Positions 17,985 to 25,992 of a stretch of DNA of 64,000 nucleotides are shown here, one piece after another. The first letter of the stretch is position 1, and each line of letters begins with the position of its first letter. Made by a program: the position numbers and the translations under genes. The notes below the pieces were generated by a model. That model made no database searches and was not told the origin of the DNA. It saw only the letters and a program-made list of their open reading frames with translations. The stretch covers positions 4,977,569 through 5,041,568 of the forward strand of contig NZ_CP019304.1 in assembly GCF_001969265.1 (NCBI RefSeq), in the 5' to 3' direction. The stretch is from Arthrobacter sp. QXT-31. GTDB lineage: Bacteria > Actinomycetota > Actinomycetes > Actinomycetales > Micrococcaceae.

Positions 17985-18607
17985 GGGTTCTCCTCGGGGT
18001 TCAGGATAAGGGCCAGTTTCGGGTTCCAGTGCCGCTCAAGCAGAAGAGCGTTGCGGGGTGTCGCTTGCCCTGCCGGCCCGGGGATGTTCACCGGTGCGGT
18101 ACTCGAGGGCTACTCTGGCCTACATCCAAGTTTAATGTCTTATTGATAGCTACTCAAAATAACGTGGGGAGACTCACGCTGCAGTGGCAGCGCGTCGACG
18201 AGCTTGTCGCGGTCGGAGAAGCGAAAGCCTTGCTGGGCTGCCTGGATAATTGAGCTTGGTTCTTCCGCAAGGCGCCGTCCGGCCAGCTGCACTGGTTTTG
18301 ACACAAGTCATCCTGGCCTCCCCAGCCCCCGCGATAAAGAAGCAGCCCCTGCACAGGGAACATGACGAGCCCCGGCACGTTCGAACGTGCCGTTCGACGG
18401 CGATACTTACAAAACGCTGTTAATTCCCTGTGATCGCTGGACTTCAACAGGGGTAGGCCTGCATGCTTTATCCTGCATGCTGAGGCGAGATCGTAGTTGC
18501 TGAGTTGCTTGATCCGGGACCGGATGGTCCCAGTATGAGTCCTTGGCAGTGCTCTTGGGGGTGGCGGTGCTATTGGCCGAACTTTTATCCCTGCCACGAA
18601 GCCCGAG
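17985..18607. other. Gene-free stretch with one perfect palindrome
   Basis: No supported gene. It holds the ribosome site of the repeat-protein gene at its left edge and a 20-bp perfect palindrome at 18373-18392. Reading frames here lack ribosome sites and recognisable motifs. Confidence 0.5.
18373..18392. repeat. 20-bp perfect palindrome
   Basis: CGGCACGTTCGAACGTGCCG is identical to its reverse complement. It has no spacer, which favours a protein-binding site over an RNA hairpin. The GTTCGAAC core resembles actinobacterial LexA boxes (CGAAC-N4-GTTCG) only loosely and has the wrong spacing. No promoter or gene start is evident nearby. Confidence 0.6.
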
Positions 18608-18841
18608 GTGACGCAATTGTCTATCTCCATCCACCCTCCAGATTTAATCTCTGCGTCGGGCAAAGCGTCCGTAAGCATTGTGATGCCCACCCCGAACAAG
18701 GAACAACGCATCCCCGGGCTCTTGTGCCCCGTGCCCTTGTGTGTGGATGAGGTGGTCATTCTTGACCGCCGCTCCACGGACGATACAGTTCGTGTTGCCA
18801 GGGCAGTGCGTGGTTATGTGGGCCGGGTTCCTGCTCGATAG
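18608..18841 (+). pseudogene. Truncated family 2 glycosyltransferase N-terminus
   Basis: A 77-codon frame beginning GTG. It contains ASVSIVMPTPNKEQRIPGLL and CVDEVVILDRRSTDDTVRVA, the nucleotide-binding start of GT2 glycosyltransferases (normally VVIPALNE... and VDGxSxDDT). It stops after GYVGRVPAR, whereas a GT2 enzyme is 250-350 residues. The expected DG of the DGxS motif reads DRRS here. The remainder is missing and the flippase frame begins inside its end, so a deletion probably joined the two. Confidence 0.6.
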
Positions 18842-20123
18842 CGGCCGCGCCACGTTCAGGAAGATCGTGCGTCCGGCTGCGGAAGGTCGCTCTCTTGCGG
18901 GCAGCACACTTTGGCTTACCGCCGCCAGAGTCACGCCCATGGCCACCGGCTTTCTGTTCTGGTTCCTGGCCGCACTCACATTGGCGCCCAAAGACCTAGG
19001 TCTCGGGTCGGCGGTCGTAGCAGCGGCGCTGCTGACAGTACAGGCAGGAATGCTCGGAGTCGGCCCGGCGACGCTAACCCTTCTGCCCTCGCAAGACGAC
19101 GCCGGGCGCCGTCGGCTCATGGCTACATCCTTGGCCACGGTAGGGCTTTCGTCGCTTGCAGTCGCCACCGCACTGCTTTTGATTACCCTGGGCCTCGGGC
19201 CCGGCGTCGGCCAGGCTTGGGATGACGCTGCGGTAACCGCGGGGTTCCTGGCCGCCGCTTTATTCGCCTCCACCGCTTATCAGCTTGACCATATCAACGT
19301 CGCCCAGTCCCGGGCCGACTTGGCGTTGGTGCGCAGCCTGCTGCAAGGGCTCACCCAGTTAGCGGTTCTGCTCTTTTGCCTGGCCAGCGGCTACCGCACG
19401 GTCATGGCCGTGATCGGCGCCGTCGCTGCCGGAGCAGTAGGCAGCGTAATTCTCGGAATGCACCAACTGCACCGGGCGGGCATTGGTCCTCGATGGAAAG
19501 ACGGGGTCAGGCTTTCGGAAGCGACGAGATTATTGGGCCCGGCACTTCGGAACTACCCCCTCATGCTCGCAGACAGGGCTCCCGGCTACCTTCTACCTCT
19601 CATTGTCGCCGCAACACTGAGCGCCTCGGCGACAGCGGCTTGGTACGTAGTCTGGATGATGGCGTCGGCGGTCTTTTTCGTGCCGCAATCGGCCGGTTAC
19701 TCGCTCCAAGCGAAACTCGCCGCCCCCGGCTCCGAACTGGCGCTGGCGGGACGGGCATTGAAAATCAGCCTCCTACTCACCCTTGTTTCCGGGGGAGTTT
19801 TGCTGGGAGCGGGCCCCATCTTCTTGAATGTGCTCGGTCCGCAGTATGCACCGCACTGGATTCTATTGCCGCTACTCGTTCCGGCCCTGATCCTAAGCTG
19901 CACAACCCAGATTTATTACGGTATTTGCCGGGCTTACGCCCGCTTCGCTGAGTCAACGGCCGTCGCGGTCCTGGCGGCCGTCGTCGCGGTAATCCCGGGC
20001 ACGGCCGTAGCGCATGCCTATGGGTTACCCGGCATATCAGCGCTGTGGCTCTTTGCCCAGTTATCGGCTGCTGTCATCGCGGCCACGCGGTTGAAGTATT
20101 TGGCCCGCGGGCCGGGAGGCTAG
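18816..20123 (+). CDS. Polysaccharide/oligosaccharide flippase-like membrane protein
   Basis: About 435 aa with 11-12 hydrophobic segments and the loose pattern of Wzx/MATE-type flippases: an N-terminal LAGSTLWLTAARVTPMATGFLFWF segment, a central arginine-poor loop, and GPIFLNVLGPQYAPHWILL in the second half. Such proteins move lipid-linked glycans across the membrane. The frame is open from 18741; the ATG at 18816 is chosen but the true start may have been lost with the truncated glycosyltransferase, whose end it overlaps. Probably a remnant of a surface-polysaccharide locus. Confidence 0.7.
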   Translation: MWAGFLLDSGRATFRKIVRPAAEGRSLAGSTLWLTAARVTPMATGFLFWFLAALTLAPKDLGLGSAVVAAALLTVQAGMLGVGPATLTLLPSQDDAGRRRLMATSLATVGLSSLAVATALLLITLGLGPGVGQAWDDAAVTAGFLAAALFASTAYQLDHINVAQSRADLALVRSLLQGLTQLAVLLFCLASGYRTVMAVIGAVAAGAVGSVILGMHQLHRAGIGPRWKDGVRLSEATRLLGPALRNYPLMLADRAPGYLLPLIVAATLSASATAAWYVVWMMASAVFFVPQSAGYSLQAKLAAPGSELALAGRALKISLLLTLVSGGVLLGAGPIFLNVLGPQYAPHWILLPLLVPALILSCTTQIYYGICRAYARFAESTAVAVLAAVVAVIPGTAVAHAYGLPGISALWLFAQLSAAVIAATRLKYLARGPGG

Positions 20124-20181
20124 CACCCGAACGCTTTACGGAAACGCCTATCCGAATACTTCCAACCGGGCTCGGTCCGGT

Positions 20182-20549
20182 CTAGCGCGGGAGTAAGTGC
20201 CGCGATATCAGCGCGGCAGACTTCCGCAGATTGAGGTCGCCGGCGGCCACACCGACTATGAGGTCAAAGCCGCCGTCGGTCGTGAAGTCATGACGGTAAC
20301 CATTAATCCACAACAGCAACACCGTAAGCGTCCAGGCAGTACGTTTGTTGCGTAAACCAGAGGGTCGAACCGCGCCACCGATTCGAGCCACGCAGCCGCC
20401 TTCATCGAAAAATCGGGATAGGCTTCGGCGCCCATCACAGCCGTCCCGGGCCGCGCCAGAGCCGAGGCGAGCAGTCCGACGTCCCGGATGTGAATGCCGT
20501 ACCGGTCAACAACCTGCAGAGCATCCTCAATATCGAGGTACGCTGTCAC
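20182..20549 (-). pseudogene. doc: Doc/Fic-type toxin, frameshifted in the Fic motif
   Basis: From 20549 the frame reads a Doc N-terminus (YLDIEDALQVVDRYGIHIRDVGLLASALARPG, then FSMKAAAWLESVARFDPLV) and then loses phase. The other frame resumes with NKRTAWTLTVLLLWINGY and runs to 20182. The motif should read HPLVDGNKRTAW; here it is DPLVY followed by a one-base loss near 20350-20355. The catalytic His is Asp and the glycine codon is broken, so the toxin is doubly inactivated. Doc toxins phosphorylate or AMPylate translation factors. It overlaps the antitoxin by four bases. Confidence 0.75.
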
Positions 20550-20752
20550 GCGTCTTCAAGACGGGTAAGCAATTCAGCGTCATGGCTCATCACAAAATCC
20601 AGTCCTTCACTGATCTCCCGACGGCGGGCGTGGCGCTGCAAAACCAATTCAGCCCCGTGGAGCAGGAGCGCGGACTTGGAGGTGTGCTCCTCGGCTGCAA
20701 GCTGCTCAAGACGGCGATCAAGGTCTTCGGGAACGCGGAGATTCATGGCCAT
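20546..20752 (-). CDS. Antitoxin of the Doc-type pair (ribbon-helix-helix)
   Basis: A 68-aa protein from ATG 20752 (in-frame TTG at 20767 is an alternative). NLRVPEDLDRRLEQLAAEEHTSKSALLLHGAELVLQRHARR is an RHH/CopG-type DNA-binding fold; the C-terminal ISEGLDFVMSHDAELLTRLEDA is the toxin-neutralising tail. It precedes and overlaps the toxin gene, as in typical operons. No Shine-Dalgarno sequence is visible, and three 11-bp tandem repeats lie directly upstream, so it may be autoregulated and nearly leaderless. Confidence 0.78.
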   Translation of the reverse strand: MAMNLRVPEDLDRRLEQLAAEEHTSKSALLLHGAELVLQRHARRREISEGLDFVMSHDAELLTRLEDA

Positions 20753-20760
20753 ACTCAATG

Positions 20761-20793
20761 GCACCAATCTAGTACCAATCTGGTACCAGTCAT
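20761..20793. promoter_or_regulatory. Three tandem 11-bp repeats upstream of the antitoxin
   Basis: On the + strand the units are GCACCAATCTA, GTACCAATCTG and GTACCAGTCAT. An 11-bp period places them on one face of the helix, as expected for cooperative RHH antitoxin binding. They lie immediately before the antitoxin start codon. Operator function is inferred. Confidence 0.55.
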
Positions 20794-21059
20794 CGAGCCC
20801 CGAGTGACGTCGACTGGGGACCCGCCCGCTTCAAAGGCTGCCGTCATCTTTTTCACGTGCGCCGTGAACGTTTCAGGGGTGTGCCGTCGGTGCAGCGCGA
20901 AAAGACGACCGTGGCTGTGACCGGCACGGAATATCAGCTCGGTCCCCAGCTGCGGGACGTGAGCTTTCAGCCGGCCCAGCCGATCCCCGGCGACACGATC
21001 CGCGCTACATTCCGGGCACAGGATCTGCAGGGCATCCGCAGCCACCATGTCTACACCAG

Positions 21060-21216
21060 CAGCTCCTCGCCAACTCGGCCTGCCCCTGGGCGAACTCTGG
21101 AAACTCGGTCCCCTCGCCCGGCAGGCTGCCGGGGAGCGGGACGCGCTCGTAGCATCAAACCGCTGAACATTACCGACGCCCCGGGATCGCCCACCAACAC
21201 GACCACGATCACCTGA
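21060..21216 (+). pseudogene. Possible remnant of a cyclase-family (metal-dependent hydrolase) C-terminus
   Basis: One frame reads LGLPLGELWKLGPLARQAA and stops; the adjacent frame ends PLNITDAPGSPTNTTTIT at 21216. Together they resemble the C-terminus of cyclase/kynurenine-formamidase-like proteins (G(L/M)PLGELW...PL-NI-GSP-N). The stretch upstream (20800-21059) does not continue the family. If correct it is a decayed end of a gene joined to unrelated sequence. Recognition is from memory and the fragment is short. Confidence 0.35.
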
Positions 21217-21291
21217 GAACAGCCAGTCCCCCAAGGCAGCTTCGGCTCTAAGCTCTTTCAAAGAGACTTCAACGCGTGGAAGGGACCAGTC

Positions 21292-21795
21292 ATGGTAGGT
21301 AGTACGGCTCATGAGACAGTCACCAAGGTGCACGCGGAGCACCAGGAGAAGTTTAGGGCTCATCATGAGCGGTTCGCCGCACAATCCTGGTACGACGTCG
21401 ATCCCCGTCTGGCGCTGCTGCTGGCCCCGATCTTCAAAGGTGATCCGGACGCGACCATTGAGCTAACTGTGGTCGCGGACGGCACCGTCATCTCCGGATC
21501 CGTCGTATCCGAACAGGCATGGGCAAGACGGCAGCATGACCAGATCCGCCCCGGCAGTCCCGCCATCGCGGACGCCCTCGATGCCTTGGAATCGGCAATG
21601 GACGAACAGCGGCACCAGGCAGCGGCAGAAACGAACGCCAACCCGCAGCTGAAAACCCAGGACCGGTACATCCATTTCCTGGGCCCGCTGCTGCTGTCCG
21701 GCGGAGACCATGTGCACCTACAGGCCACCAGGGTCGACCTCCGCAAAGTCTCCGCGTGGAGCATCGGTCGGGTGCCTGCGGACCAAGAGCTGTAG
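21292..21795 (+). CDS. Hypothetical protein, 167 aa (weak GvpU-like pattern)
   Basis: An acidic soluble protein. Its centre reads IELTVVADGTVISGSVVSEQAWARR and its C-terminus YIHFLGPLLLSGGDHVHLQATRVDLRKVSAWSIGRV. The two-part layout, a beta strand with 'xISGxxVS' and a late 'IHLxxARxxxxxxxxW', loosely recalls GvpU-type gas-vesicle accessory proteins. No gas-vesicle structural gene lies in the window, so that link is weak. A purine-rich GGAAGGG precedes the ATG. It stands alone. Confidence 0.6.
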   Translation: MVGSTAHETVTKVHAEHQEKFRAHHERFAAQSWYDVDPRLALLLAPIFKGDPDATIELTVVADGTVISGSVVSEQAWARRQHDQIRPGSPAIADALDALESAMDEQRHQAAAETNANPQLKTQDRYIHFLGPLLLSGGDHVHLQATRVDLRKVSAWSIGRVPADQEL

Positions 21796-22612
21796 CGCTT
21801 CTCTGGTAAAGCCGAACGGCATCCGGCGGGTGGAAGACGATGGCCGCCGAGCAGGTAGGCTACAGCCGTGACCAACCCACCGCCCCCTGCGCCGGCCTAT
21901 ACGATGACCGAGAAAGCGTCCTGCCGCTTCACCTGGCTCACTCTAAGAGAGCTGCTGTTCCACCGGAGCAGCTCCGACCGACCCATGATCCACTGGACGA
22001 CCCTCGCCTTCTCCTTCTCCTCGGCGTGGTCGGCTACATGGAATTTTTCCTAAGTCATGCTGGCCGCACAGTGAACGTCCATAAACAGGTGTGGAACGAC
22101 AAACCGACTGTGCCCGAGGTGGGACTCGAACCGGGCGCCAACCCCTGAAAACCCGCCACTCCCCCGAAAACATCCCCAATCCGAACCAGTCCAACACCGG
22201 AACGGGCGCGCACGGTCACTCCGCCTGATGTCCGGAGAAACCGGGCCTAACCGAGCCCGACGCACGGCCTTGCCCGTGCATTTCTGTCCGGGGCAAGCCG
22301 GGGACAAGAATTCCATAAACGTCATCGCGTGGTGACCTCCTTCGAACATCTCATGGGCGAACATCACAGAAGAGGCATGACCGAACGTCGACCTACCGGG
22401 CACCGGAGTGCCACAAGGCCCCGCACGCTCCGACATGACGGAATCACCATTATCGGCGCATCAAAATGAGCTGCGTAGACGCCATTGGCCACGATGGTGT
22501 CCCGGCCCGGCGACATTTCTAAGTGACGCGGTTGTGGAGGCTGCCGGGTTCGTGGCGGACTTCATCTTGGCCTGCAGCCACATCCAGGCCCGATCCGGGT
22601 CCTTGGCCGCCG
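21796..22612. other. Gene-poor stretch with direct repeat A
   Basis: No convincing gene. A GTG frame at 21868-22053 (61 codons) has AGGTAGG upstream but no recognisable content. The 90-bp direct repeat copy at 22111-22200 lies here. The rest shows short GC-rich frames on both strands only. Confidence 0.4.
22111..22200. repeat. 90-bp dispersed direct repeat, copy A (tRNA 3'-end-like terminus)
   Basis: Differs from 59751-59840 at only three of 90 positions and lies in the same orientation. Read on the minus strand its end is GGTTCGAGTCCCACCTCGGGCA, which looks like the T-loop and acceptor 3' strand of a tRNA. The 5' T-stem is not complementary and no anticodon arm is present, so it is not a tRNA gene. 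Such tRNA 3' ends are typical integration-site debris. Confidence 0.8.
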
Positions 22613-22936
22613 CTACAACAATAAAGCCCCGGACCAGGCAGGTCCGGGGCTAGCTACTACGTTACGCTCGATGATCACGCTGAGATCCACGTGTATGTCA
22701 TTGTCTGCTTGGAGGCGGGTCTCAAGGTAGCGGGCCAGGCGTGTGTCGCTGGCTGTGTGCTCGCCCTGCGGGATCGCACCGCTAAAAACTGCTTTGGTCT
22801 CTGTGGACTTCAGTACGTCCAGCGGCGCCCAGCCACGACGGGTGGAAGTCATCCGCTCGATGTCGGTCCGGAAGGATAACTTGTGTCCTTCGCGGGCTGT
22901 GGCGCGCATAGTGAAGGGGATAAAAGTTATTGACAA
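22613..22936 (-). CDS. Hypothetical protein, 107 aa, TTG start
   Basis: A frame opening with TTG at 22936 behind AAAGGACCCC; an ATG occurs nine codons later. The sequence (GHKLSFRTDIERMTSTRRG, then ETRLQADNDIHVDLSVIIER) looks protein-like but matches nothing I know. Its last codons pass through the hairpin at 22625-22651, which is unusual and may mean the real end has been disturbed. Confidence 0.4.
   Translation of the reverse strand: MSITFIPFTMRATAREGHKLSFRTDIERMTSTRRGWAPLDVLKSTETKAVFSGAIPQGEHTASDTRLARYLETRLQADNDIHVDLSVIIERNVVASPGPAWSGALLL
22625..22651 (-). terminator. Intrinsic terminator, leftward
   Basis: Arms AGCCCCGGACC (22625-22635) and GGTCCGGGGCT (22641-22651) with a five-base loop. 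On the minus strand the stem is followed by TTTATTG, a short U-tract, so it acts on leftward transcripts, at the end of the 22613-22936 frame. Confidence 0.7.
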
Positions 22937-23214
22937 GGGGTCCTTTCATAAGGGCTGCCAGTCTTCGGCGCCCGCATATAACAAGGCCTCCTGCCGGGGC
23001 TCTTATTCCCTTCCCGTACTCAAAGAGTCGAGCATCACTACGGTTCGGGTGCTTCCTTTTCCCGCTCCGGATCAACGCGCTTCGGGCGCCCGCACGCATA
23101 CCCGGCGCCAGTACCTGTGGTCCTGCGGGACCAAGCTCGGGCAGGCACGGATGTATGGTTGTGCTGGCTAATAGTTGCCGCACGTCCTACACGAGGAAGC
23201 CACGAGGTGCAGGT

Positions 23215-23451
23215 GTGAACGAGTACGAGGCTTCACTGGTCATCAAGTCCGGAGCGGAACTGCTGTCTTCGGCTTCTTCCGACCCCCGCTCGGAGGAAGG
23301 CTACGCGGCTGTCAAGGCCAACATCTCGGAAGCACTGGAACGCATAGCGGAAGCTCTTGACAACTTTGAATCCAGTTCGGGAGCGCCCAGCCGTTCAACC
23401 GGCTGGGTCCAGGACCTCCACCGCGTAGCGGACGACCTGGCGGAACGATAA
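23215..23451 (+). CDS. Small hypothetical protein, 78 aa
   Basis: A GTG start preceded by GAGGTGCAG. The protein is acidic and predicted helical (VNEYEASLVIKSGAELL; YAAVKANISEALERIAEALDNFE; DLHRVADDLAER) with no membrane segment. It lies 13 bases before the lipid-kinase-like gene and is probably co-transcribed. No family recognised. Confidence 0.6.
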   Translation: MNEYEASLVIKSGAELLSSASSDPRSEEGYAAVKANISEALERIAEALDNFESSSGAPSRSTGWVQDLHRVADDLAER

Positions 23452-23464
23452 GGCCGAAACGCCG

Positions 23465-24370
23465 ATGACAGCGAGTGACCCGGACCGGCCACCTGCAGCA
23501 CGTTTTGATCGCGCCGTGCTGGTCTTCAACCCCGGCAAGCCTGGCATGACCGCCACGATCATCGAGCTGCAACGCGAGCTGGCCGCCGGAGCCCCGGATC
23601 TGCAGGTTGACTTGCTGCCCACCGACTTCGCCGGGCACGCACGGGACCTTGCACGGTCCGTCGCGGCCGTAGGGTCCCCACTGATTGTTTCGGTCAGCGG
23701 CGATGGCGGGTACAACGAGGTTGTCAACGGGGTGATGGACGTTCCTGGCAGCAAGGCCGTGTGCACCGTCGTCGCGGCAGGTAACGCCAACGACCATCAC
23801 CGGAGCATGCCCGAAAGACCCTTGCTGGAGGCTGTCCGGGAAGGCCCGGTCCGGCAGATCGACCTTTTGCGCATCACGTTTGGGGAGGGACAGCCGGAAC
23901 AGGTTCACTACGCCCATTCCTATGTCGGTTTCGGGCTTACGCCGTTGATGGCCATCGGTATCGAGAGCGGCGGAAAGGGGAAAATCCTCGAACTTCTGTC
24001 CGTCGCCCGCACACTCTCGCACTTGCGCCCGTTCGAGCTTGTCCGGGCCGACGGGGCGACCGCCCGCTTCGACAGTCTGATCCTGGCCAACATTTCGCGG
24101 ATGGCCAAGTACGGGACGGTTAGCGAGTCGGTCGGTCCCGATGACGGCAGGTTCGAGGTTGTGACGCTCCCCCACTCCGGGCGCTGGAAGATGGTACTGA
24201 TGACTCTCCGGGCGGTGACGATGGGACTGGGGAATCAACCGAGCGTCAGCAGCTACGCCTTCACCACGCGTGATGCTGTCCCTTGCCAGATTGACGGCGA
24301 GGTCAGGCATCTTCCCGCAGCCACCCATGTTCTGGTGGAAAGCGCGAAGGGCGCCCTGGCCGTTATCTGA
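23465..24370 (+). CDS. Diacylglycerol kinase-like (DAGK catalytic domain) lipid kinase
   Basis: A 301-aa protein of the DAGK/sphingosine kinase/YegS fold. The N-terminus has VLVFNPGKPGM. The nucleotide loop VSGDGGYNEVVNG (77-89) stands in place of the usual GGDGTLNEV-G, and VVAAGNANDHHRS replaces P-GT-ND. The second beta-sandwich domain ends with QIDGEV, matching the D-DGE motif. Members phosphorylate diacylglycerol or related lipids at the membrane. The two altered glycine/threonine motifs make substrate or activity uncertain. Confidence 0.85.
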   Translation: MTASDPDRPPAARFDRAVLVFNPGKPGMTATIIELQRELAAGAPDLQVDLLPTDFAGHARDLARSVAAVGSPLIVSVSGDGGYNEVVNGVMDVPGSKAVCTVVAAGNANDHHRSMPERPLLEAVREGPVRQIDLLRITFGEGQPEQVHYAHSYVGFGLTPLMAIGIESGGKGKILELLSVARTLSHLRPFELVRADGATARFDSLILANISRMAKYGTVSESVGPDDGRFEVVTLPHSGRWKMVLMTLRAVTMGLGNQPSVSSYAFTTRDAVPCQIDGEVRHLPAATHVLVESAKGALAVI

Positions 24371-24432
24371 CCCAGGGGCGCCCCTGCTTTATCTGATGAC
24401 TCGCGGGCTTGCCGCTCCGCGCGGACCTATTT

Positions 24433-24876
24433 TTAGTGGAAGTGGATCTCGGCGGCGGCCCTGCGGACCGATTCGAGCCGTTGTTCCTCGATGAGGCCGA
24501 GGGCATCGAGCTCCTCGGCCCGTTCGGTGCGCTCCAGCGCCGCTTGGGTAGTGACCTCGTTCAGGATTATGCCAAGGAGGTGGGCCAACCCTGCCTTGAG
24601 ATCCATCAGGTTCGTGTTCGTGATGAGGAGGCGGCGGTCTGAGACACGGAGCTCGACGTCGCTGTACCCGGCATCTGCGAGCCGCCGGCTGATGTTGCTT
24701 CCCTGGAGCAGCTCGAGTTCCCGGGGCTCGGGCCGGCGCGAGAACACTACCGGAACGGTGTAGCGGGAGGCGGCCCGTGCTGTCCCGAGATCATCCGGTA
24801 ATGCGGAGGCGAGGATCCCACTGAGCGATAGCGGCGAATCGGTGCGTGCCGGAGGAGGGATTTGTGTGGTGGTCAT
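24433..24876 (-). CDS. Hypothetical protein, 147 aa
   Basis: ATG at 24876 (MTTTQ...) is preferred; a GTG ten codons upstream is possible. The core reads RYTVPVVFSRRPEPRELELLQ, VELRVSDRRLLITNTNLMDLKAGLAHLLG and a long helical tail (TQAALERTERAEELDALGLIEEQRLESVRRAAA). The tail is probably a coiled coil. It has no membrane segment or catalytic motif I recognise. It converges on the lipid-kinase gene. Confidence 0.6.
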   Translation of the reverse strand: MTTTQIPPPARTDSPLSLSGILASALPDDLGTARAASRYTVPVVFSRRPEPRELELLQGSNISRRLADAGYSDVELRVSDRRLLITNTNLMDLKAGLAHLLGIILNEVTTQAALERTERAEELDALGLIEEQRLESVRRAAAEIHFH

Positions 24877-24949
24877 GGCGTTCTGCCAACGTTCTTGAGG
24901 ATGCACTGCCGGACCCGCGGGAGCGTGGACGGCTGTGACTGAGGTTCAG

Positions 24950-25845
24950 TGACCCGGGACCGGGCCAGCTGGAGGGAGGACTTTGCCAGCGGGCGCAGAA
25001 GCAGCGCGCTTATGTCCGCCCTCTTTGTCCCAGCTCTCGGCCGCATCAGAGTCGGAGTGGCTCGATGCCGTGTTCCCGGTTCTACGGGGCTGTGCGCAGA
25101 GGAGTTGGGGACGTTCACCGGAAGCGGATGTCCAATCACGACTTCCCGATAGCTCCGAGCATACAGGCGGAACGTTGTTCGTGGTCATGTATGCGGCAGA
25201 TTCCGTGGGAGTTGGGCTAACAGCTTAAGATGCGGCGTCCAAGGTTGATGTCCGGCGCCTGGTTCTGCCCGTCCCGCTGATCGGTGATCTTGACTCTGGA
25301 ACCGGGCAGCTGCCCGGCCCCGGCCGCCATCAGCTCGCACGCCTCGACCAGGGTCTGTGCGGCCAAGGGGCGAGCTTGGTCTGGTCGTTGTGGTGCTTGC
25401 AGCCTGGGCACGCCACGCGCACCGGGTACTTCGCTGGACCTTTCGATCCAGGAACTCGCCCCGGCAGGCGCCCACCTCCATTTCCGCCGGCGGGTGCACT
25501 GGAACCGACACCACGACAGGAACAGCACGCAAAAGCGCTGGAAGTATCCAGGTGAAGCCGGTGTCCGGGCTGGTGTTCTTGCGCTGCCGGCAGTCCATTC
25601 GCTTTCGGGCGGGATTTCTTCCCGCGCGCACAGATTACCGTCCCCACAGCGTTGCCGTCCGGCCTGACTGCGCCGGCGCTTTGCCTCCCGGGCAAGACGT
25701 CCTCACTTTTCGCCCAGATTGCCACAGGACTCCTCCAGAGGCAGAGCATCCCAGGGATGCGGGCCGACAGCTCCGCGGCTGCGTTAGGCCGGTACCTGTA
25801 TCGTTCGAAGTCAGGAACCCCTTCGGTTCCGCGACAGGAGCAACC
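24950..25845. other. Gene-poor stretch; possible decayed zinc-ribbon frame
   Basis: No intact gene supported. On the minus strand, neighbouring frames carry RVACPGCKHHNDQTKLA and then TLVEACELMAAGAGQLPGSRVKI ending at 25217, which could be one frameshifted small zinc-ribbon protein. Confidence is low. The ribosome site of the next gene (CAGGAGCAACC) is at the right edge. Confidence 0.35.
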
Positions 25846-25992
25846 ATGGCTGACAAGTCCCCCCGCCAAGCAGCATCCAAGAAATCCGACAAAACCATCA
25901 AGCAAAAACGCGCCGACAAGAAGGCCGCCGCGGCAGCCTCCAGTTCAGGAGACAAGGCCACCGCGGCCAAGGCGACGAGCCCTAAAAAGTGA
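25846..25992 (+). CDS. Lysine/alanine-rich small protein, 48 aa
   Basis: ATG behind AGGAGCAACC. MADKSPRQAASKKSDKTIKQKR continues into an alanine-lysine repeat tail ending SPKK. Small basic proteins of this pattern are common, uncharacterised actinobacterial genes. It overlaps the following gene by GTGA, so translation is coupled. Likely disordered and able to bind nucleic acid, but that is inference from composition. Confidence 0.75.
   Translation: MADKSPRQAASKKSDKTIKQKRADKKAAAAASSSGDKATAAKATSPKK

Noticed and set aside
20857..21216. 119-codon plus-strand frame as an intact gene
   Set aside because: No ribosome site, low-complexity middle, and only its last residues resemble a family; treated as a remnant.
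21292..21795. Gas-vesicle gene GvpU
   Set aside because: The similarity is loose and no other gas-vesicle gene is present, so it is kept as hypothetical.
22111..22200. A tRNA gene ending in TCGGGCA
   Set aside because: Only the T-loop and acceptor 3' strand look like tRNA; the T-stem does not pair and there is no anticodon arm or 5' acceptor strand.
25217..25905. Zinc-ribbon gene on the minus strand
   Set aside because: Would need a frameshift and the family is not recognised; mentioned only in the description of the stretch.
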